Shown: in pieces, positions 59,853 to 64,000 of the stretch
Numbering within the stretch: the first letter of the stretch is position 1
Layout: each line of letters opens with the position of its first letter
Origin: an uncultured Clostridia bacterium
GTDB taxonomy: Bacteria; Bacillota; Clostridia; UMGS1883
Length of the DNA stretch: 64,000 nucleotides
Assembly (NCBI GenBank): GCA_947589005.1
Contig: CANPZO010000002.1
Span: 71,713 to 135,712 of the forward strand
Direction of reading: 5' to 3'
Translations under genes and position numbers: made by a program
Notes under the pieces: generated by a model
What the model saw: only the letters and a program-made list of their open reading frames with translations
Told to the model about the DNA's origin: nothing
The model's database searches: none

Positions 59853-60083
59853 ATGGATAAGGAGTTTTTCAAAAACATAGCGGCCCGCCTGCGGGACCTG
59901 CAGTACGGCACCTGGAGCATGGACGAAAGGCTGAGCTCCATGCGGACGGAGATAGGCAACCTTCAGGCATCCATACTTGGGGCCAGAGACGAGAAGGCCG
60001 TGGCGGACTACGCCCGCCGGCTCAAGTCCGCCGAGGACGAGTACAGGCGGCTTTTGAGGATAGCGAGGAAAAAGGTCTCTTAA
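59853..60083 (+). CDS. Small coiled-coil protein of unknown function
   Basis: 76-aa ORF with heptad-like C-terminal half, RBS GGGGTGAGG upstream, terminator downstream. Confidence 0.6.
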   Translation: MDKEFFKNIAARLRDLQYGTWSMDERLSSMRTEIGNLQASILGARDEKAVADYARRLKSAEDEYRRLLRIARKKVS

Positions 60084-60092
60084 TCTACGGCA

Positions 60093-60130
60093 AACCGCCG
60101 CAAGCGTCGTTTCGCTTGCGGCGGTTTTGT
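60093..60130. terminator. Terminator between convergent genes
   Basis: AACCGCCGCAAGCG-TCGTTT-CGCTTGCGGCGGTT + TTGT. Confidence 0.85.
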
Positions 60131-60171
60131 CTTAATTTGATTATACGTCCTTGCGCCGAAGGGCGCGGGGA

Positions 60172-61620
60172 TTATCTCCTCTTTTTGCGGCGGGCGCGGC
60201 CGCCGGCGATAATTATGGCGGCTGCGGCGGCGATTATCACCGCTATTGCCAGAACGTACACCCAGGCGGGCAGGTTGGTGCCCTTGACCTTGCTCCACGC
60301 GGCCAGCACCTTGTCGTTCTGGTCGCCGAAGTCCTCCATTATGCCGCAGCGGTAGGTGGTCTCAAGGTCGGGATACTGGGTCATGAGCTGACGGCGGCGC
60401 TGGCTGGTGCGGATGATGGCCTTTCCGTCGGTGAGACGGTCCTCGGAGAGCGTGCCGCCGAAAAAGTAGCTCAGGTCGTAGGCTATCTCTCCGTCCTCCT
60501 CGTCGTACCAGTCCCGGACAAGGTCAAATATATCGTTGCCCGCGATGACGCTGGTGTAGCCGATGAAGTCCTGATTCATGGCGGCGATTTCGGGCCGGCA
60601 CATGAAATCCACAAAATCCTGGGCCAGTTCAACATTGGCGCCCTTGGGCATTACCCAGCCGTCGAACCAGACGGTGCTGCCCTCCTCGGGCACCACGAAC
60701 TCCAGATATTTGCCGTCCTCCTCCTCGGCCAGGTCGAGGGCGTAGACGGCGTCGCCGCTCCAGCAGACGTTGGCCGATATTTTGCCGCTGACGATGTCGG
60801 TCTTTCCGGTGTCCACCTCAAAGCCGTAAATATTGTCCTTCATTTCCTTAAGGGCGCGCTCGACCTTTTTTATTGAGTCGTCGTCGGTGCGGTTGGCGAT
60901 TTCATGAACCCTGCGCTGAAGCTCCGGCCCGTCTATCTCGCCTTTGTCGTAAGCCTCGCGGTTGACCTTCAGCTCGTCGCCGTATACCTTGAGCAGGCCG
61001 ATGACGTAGGCGTCGCGGCTGGTGTCCTTGCAGGTGGCCTTTTTCTTGTAGTCGGTGTTCCAAAGAAAATCCCAGGTGCTAACGTCCTCGAGCTTTACCG
61101 CTTCGGGGTCGTACATAATGCCCACGCTGCCCCACATATAGCCCACGGCGTAGTCCGTCCAGCCGTACCTTTCAAAGAGGTCGGATATATAGGGCGAAAC
61201 ATTGGCGGTATAGTTGGGCATCTTCGATATGTCGTATTTCTCGATGGAAATATTTTTATCTCCGTCCTTGCCCTTCTGGGTTTCAATGAGCATCTTCTGG
61301 ATTATATAGTCCGAGGGGCAGACCAGGTCGTACTGGGTCTTGCCCGTGCGCAGGGTGTTGAGCATGGTCTCGTTGGTCTCGAACATATCGTACTGCACGC
61401 GGACCTTCTGTCCGGTGCGGGCCTCATAGTCCTTCTCCCACAGCTCCATGACGGACTCGCTTACCTTGCGGCCGTCCTCGTCGGTGCCGTCGTTAATGTA
61501 GTCCTGCCAATTGTAGACCCGGAGCACCAGCTCCTCCCCTTTGGACGAGGCGCACAGCGCGGGGCAGACGGCGGATGCCAGCAGAGTGAGCGCCATAAGC
61601 GCGGTGACAAATTTTTTCAA
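60172..61620 (-). CDS. potD: Spermidine/putrescine ABC transporter substrate-binding protein with C-terminal TM anchor
   Basis: VLRVYNWQDYINDG; YDLVCPSDYIIQKM; C-terminal LPAWVYVLAIAVIIAAAAAIIIAGGRARRKKRR. Confidence 0.9.
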   Translation of the reverse strand: MKKFVTALMALTLLASAVCPALCASSKGEELVLRVYNWQDYINDGTDEDGRKVSESVMELWEKDYEARTGQKVRVQYDMFETNETMLNTLRTGKTQYDLVCPSDYIIQKMLIETQKGKDGDKNISIEKYDISKMPNYTANVSPYISDLFERYGWTDYAVGYMWGSVGIMYDPEAVKLEDVSTWDFLWNTDYKKKATCKDTSRDAYVIGLLKVYGDELKVNREAYDKGEIDGPELQRRVHEIANRTDDDSIKKVERALKEMKDNIYGFEVDTGKTDIVSGKISANVCWSGDAVYALDLAEEEDGKYLEFVVPEEGSTVWFDGWVMPKGANVELAQDFVDFMCRPEIAAMNQDFIGYTSVIAGNDIFDLVRDWYDEEDGEIAYDLSYFFGGTLSEDRLTDGKAIIRTSQRRRQLMTQYPDLETTYRCGIMEDFGDQNDKVLAAWSKVKGTNLPAWVYVLAIAVIIAAAAAIIIAGGRARRKKRR

Positions 61621-61671
61621 TCTTTGAACTCCCTTTCTGATTTTATATTTTTATTTTATTATTTAAATTAT

Positions 61672-62475
61672 TTAATGCTTATTCTTTTTTGGCCCCAGCT
61701 TGCTCCGTCGGTTGGCCGCCAGCAGCACTATCAGCGCCAGCAGCGTTATAACCGTGGTCAGCGCCCTCAGCGAGGGGGGCAGGGTGCCCTTTTTGCTGGT
61801 GACGCCGTAGACATAGGTGCTCAGCGTCTGATAGGAGGTGTCGCGGGTAAAGGCGGTTATGATGTAGTCGTCCAGGCTCAGGGTCACCGACAGAATGAAG
61901 CCGCTGACTATGCCGGGCACGACCTCGGGCATTATTACCCGCATAAGGGCCTTGTTGGGCGTGGCCCCAAGGTCAAGGGCCGCCTCGTAAATGTTCGGGT
62001 CCATCTGCATCAGCTTGGGCCGGACGCTGAGTACAACGAACGGTATGGTCAGCACCACATGGCCCACAAGCAGGGTCAGAAAGTTGAACTTTACCCCGCA
62101 GAACACAAACAGTATGGTCAGCGAAAGGGCGGTGACTATCTCGGCGTTCATGATGGGTATCTGACCGATGCCCTCCATTACCGCCTTGCTGCGCTTTCCG
62201 CTGTAGAATATGCCTATGGCGCCCAGCGTGCCCAGCACGGTGGACACCGCCGCCGAGGAAAAGGCCACCACAAAGGTGTTGACCGCGGCGGTGACTATCT
62301 CCCTGTTGCGGAAGAGGGACAGATAGAGCCGGAGGCTGAAGCCGTTCCAGTTGCCGATTAGCTTCGCGTCGGTAAAGCTAAAGGCTATCAGCACCAGAAT
62401 GGGGGCGTACATAATGAACAGCACGATGTAAACGTAAAACTTTCGCAGAAAATTGCCGATTTTTGAGGTTCTCAT
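61672..62475 (-). CDS. potC: Spermidine/putrescine ABC transporter permease PotC
   Basis: EAALDLGATPNKALMRVIMPEVVPGIVSGFILSVTLSLDDYIITAF; TAATG overlap with potB stop. Confidence 0.93.
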   Translation of the reverse strand: MRTSKIGNFLRKFYVYIVLFIMYAPILVLIAFSFTDAKLIGNWNGFSLRLYLSLFRNREIVTAAVNTFVVAFSSAAVSTVLGTLGAIGIFYSGKRSKAVMEGIGQIPIMNAEIVTALSLTILFVFCGVKFNFLTLLVGHVVLTIPFVVLSVRPKLMQMDPNIYEAALDLGATPNKALMRVIMPEVVPGIVSGFILSVTLSLDDYIITAFTRDTSYQTLSTYVYGVTSKKGTLPPSLRALTTVITLLALIVLLAANRRSKLGPKKNKH

Positions 62476-63278
62476 TACCAGAGCCCTCCTCTCGCGTCGT
62501 CCTCGGTCTTGATGTTGCGGGTGGCGAAGCTGCCGATAACTATCATTATCAGCATTATAAGGGCCACAAGGCTGCCCATATGCCAAAGTCCCTGGTCAAA
62601 GTAAAGCTGTATGCTGTTGCCTATCAGGGAGATTTTCCTTTCGCCCATTACGTCGGATATAACATAGCTGCTCATGGTGGGCATGAACACCATCGTCGCC
62701 GCCGAAACTATGCCCGGCATGGTCATGGGCAGGATTATCTTCACAAAGGTCTGGGGCGGCGTCGCGCCCAGGTCGCAGCTGGCCTCTATCTGGCTCTGAT
62801 CCATTTTTATCATGGTGGTGTAAAGGGGCAGTATGGTGAAGGGCAGGTAATTGTATACCATGCCTATCATCGTGGTCAGATACGGGTGGTCGCCGCCGTT
62901 CAGCCCCAGCCAGAACAGCAGGTCGCGGGTGGCCGCCGTCCTCAGCACAAAGTTTATCCACATGGGCATTACGAAGAGCAGCACCGTCGCCATGGTGAAG
63001 CCCAGGTCTTTTTTTGCCAGAAAGTACGCCACCGGATAGCCCGCCAGCAGGCAGAGCACGGTGTTGCCCAAGCCGATGAACAGGCTGATTATCAGGGTGT
63101 TGATGTTGTTTGAGTCCCGGAAAAAGCTCATCAGATTCTCGACCGAGGGCATACCGCTCTGGTCGGTGGCCGCGTAGGCGATTATGAGCAGCAGCGGCAC
63201 CACAACGAACAGCACCATGAATATCATATACGGTATGGCGAGAAATTTTCTCTGGAAGTGGAGGCTATTTTTTTGCAT
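62475..63278 (-). CDS. potB: Spermidine/putrescine ABC transporter permease PotB
   Basis: IEASCDLGATPPQTFVKIILPMTMPGIVSAATMVFMPTMSSYVISDVMG; RBS GGGGAGG. Confidence 0.93.
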   Translation of the reverse strand: MQKNSLHFQRKFLAIPYMIFMVLFVVVPLLLIIAYAATDQSGMPSVENLMSFFRDSNNINTLIISLFIGLGNTVLCLLAGYPVAYFLAKKDLGFTMATVLLFVMPMWINFVLRTAATRDLLFWLGLNGGDHPYLTTMIGMVYNYLPFTILPLYTTMIKMDQSQIEASCDLGATPPQTFVKIILPMTMPGIVSAATMVFMPTMSSYVISDVMGERKISLIGNSIQLYFDQGLWHMGSLVALIMLIMIVIGSFATRNIKTEDDARGGLW

Positions 63279-64000
63279 ATTTGTTTGCCTCCCCATTGAG
63301 GGTAAGTCCGATAAGCTCGGGCTTTATCCTTATGCCGACCCTGTCGCCGGCGTCGTATGTGTACTCCGTGTCGATGACAAAGTCCTCGTCCTGCTGTGTG
63401 CGGACGGTCATCATGTAGTGGTCGCCCTTGTATATGTTTTCCACCACGTTGCCCCAGGCGTCGGCCTCGTCGATGTTGTCCACCAGCTCTATGTCCCCCA
63501 GACCCACGGTGGCCTTCACGTCCGCGTCGGTAAAGTCGTATACCTTCCCGTCGGGGCCGATGACATAGCCCTCGCCGTCCAGTCTGGAGCCGGGCACAAG
63601 GGCCGTTACGTCGCAGGGGAAGCGGAAGTCGGATATCACCACGTTGTTGTTCTTGTCTATGTATGCGTCGTCATAGACGTTGGCGGTGAGCTCCTTTTTC
63701 ATTATGTGTATGCCGTCCGGCTCGATAACTATGCCGGCGGGGCAGTTTATTTCCAAATTGCGGGTATCCTGAATTATGACCTCCGTGTGGCCGACCATCA
63801 TTGTGTACTCATAGTGTATGCCCTTGAATATCTTGTCGGTGAGCCGTCCGTCCACCATTCCCTCTCCGGGAGGCACCAGCTTCACGTCCTCGGGCCGGAC
63901 GACGACGTCCACCTTTTCGTTCTTTTCAAACTCGTCCAGCGCGTCGAACACATGGCCCAAAAACCGCACCTTGAGGCGGTCTATCACGGTGCCGCTGTAG
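63265..64000 (-). CDS. potA: Spermidine/putrescine ABC transporter ATP-binding protein PotA, C-terminal TOBE part only (N-terminus outside window)
   Basis: VVVRPEDVKLVPPGEGMVDGRLTDKIFKGIHYEYTMMVGHTEVIIQDTRN...GIVIEPDGIHIMKK plus a further C-terminal module; frame open to window end. Confidence 0.85.
   Translation of the reverse strand, partial: YSGTVIDRLKVRFLGHVFDALDEFEKNEKVDVVVRPEDVKLVPPGEGMVDGRLTDKIFKGIHYEYTMMVGHTEVIIQDTRNLEINCPAGIVIEPDGIHIMKKELTANVYDDAYIDKNNNVVISDFRFPCDVTALVPGSRLDGEGYVIGPDGKVYDFTDADVKATVGLGDIELVDNIDEADAWGNVVENIYKGDHYMMTVRTQQDEDFVIDTEYTYDAGDRVGIRIKPELIGLTLNGEANKYAKK

Noticed and set aside
60904-62361. 485-aa plus-strand ORF opposite potD/potC
   Set aside because: Antisense shadow; composition (Gly/His/Gln-rich) typical of GC-rich mirror frames.

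Overview
This window looks like an ordinary chromosomal segment from a GC-rich, spore-forming Firmicute, probably Clostridia/Oscillospiraceae-like (lineage is an inference). It is densely coding. Recognised blocks: dgt-dnaG-rpoD; spoIIE; an SLH surface protein; glgP; a leucine-rich/cohesin/dockerin protein; recA plus an L,D-transpeptidase; spoVB-like and complete spoIIIAA-AH; a sugar isomerase/araD pair; GH105, GH2 and GH16 glycosidases; asd and argJ; the rimP-nusA-ylxR-ylxQ-infB-rbfA-nrnA-truB-ribF operon; polA-coaE; ligA; and potABCD (potA truncated). I saw no CRISPR array, intact transposon, prophage, rRNA or complete tRNA. The most interesting material is intergenic. There is a family of hairpin-rich repeats: two copies of about 365 bp (15877-16240 and 30718-31082), a diverged inverted partial copy (30518-30633), a shorter fragment (30300-30366) and a related 116-bp element (13057-13172). 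Their single-stranded scaffold is conserved while stem sequences change in a compensatory way. Two further covarying short-palindrome families occur (10158-10423; 30408-30483; 57643-57668). Also notable: a recA/L,D-transpeptidase operon behind a LexA-box promoter, a Spo0A-type 21-bp-spaced promoter for spoIIE, a protein with cohesin-dockerin-cohesin order, and a PotD with a C-terminal membrane anchor. All assignments come from reading the sequence; no database search was run.
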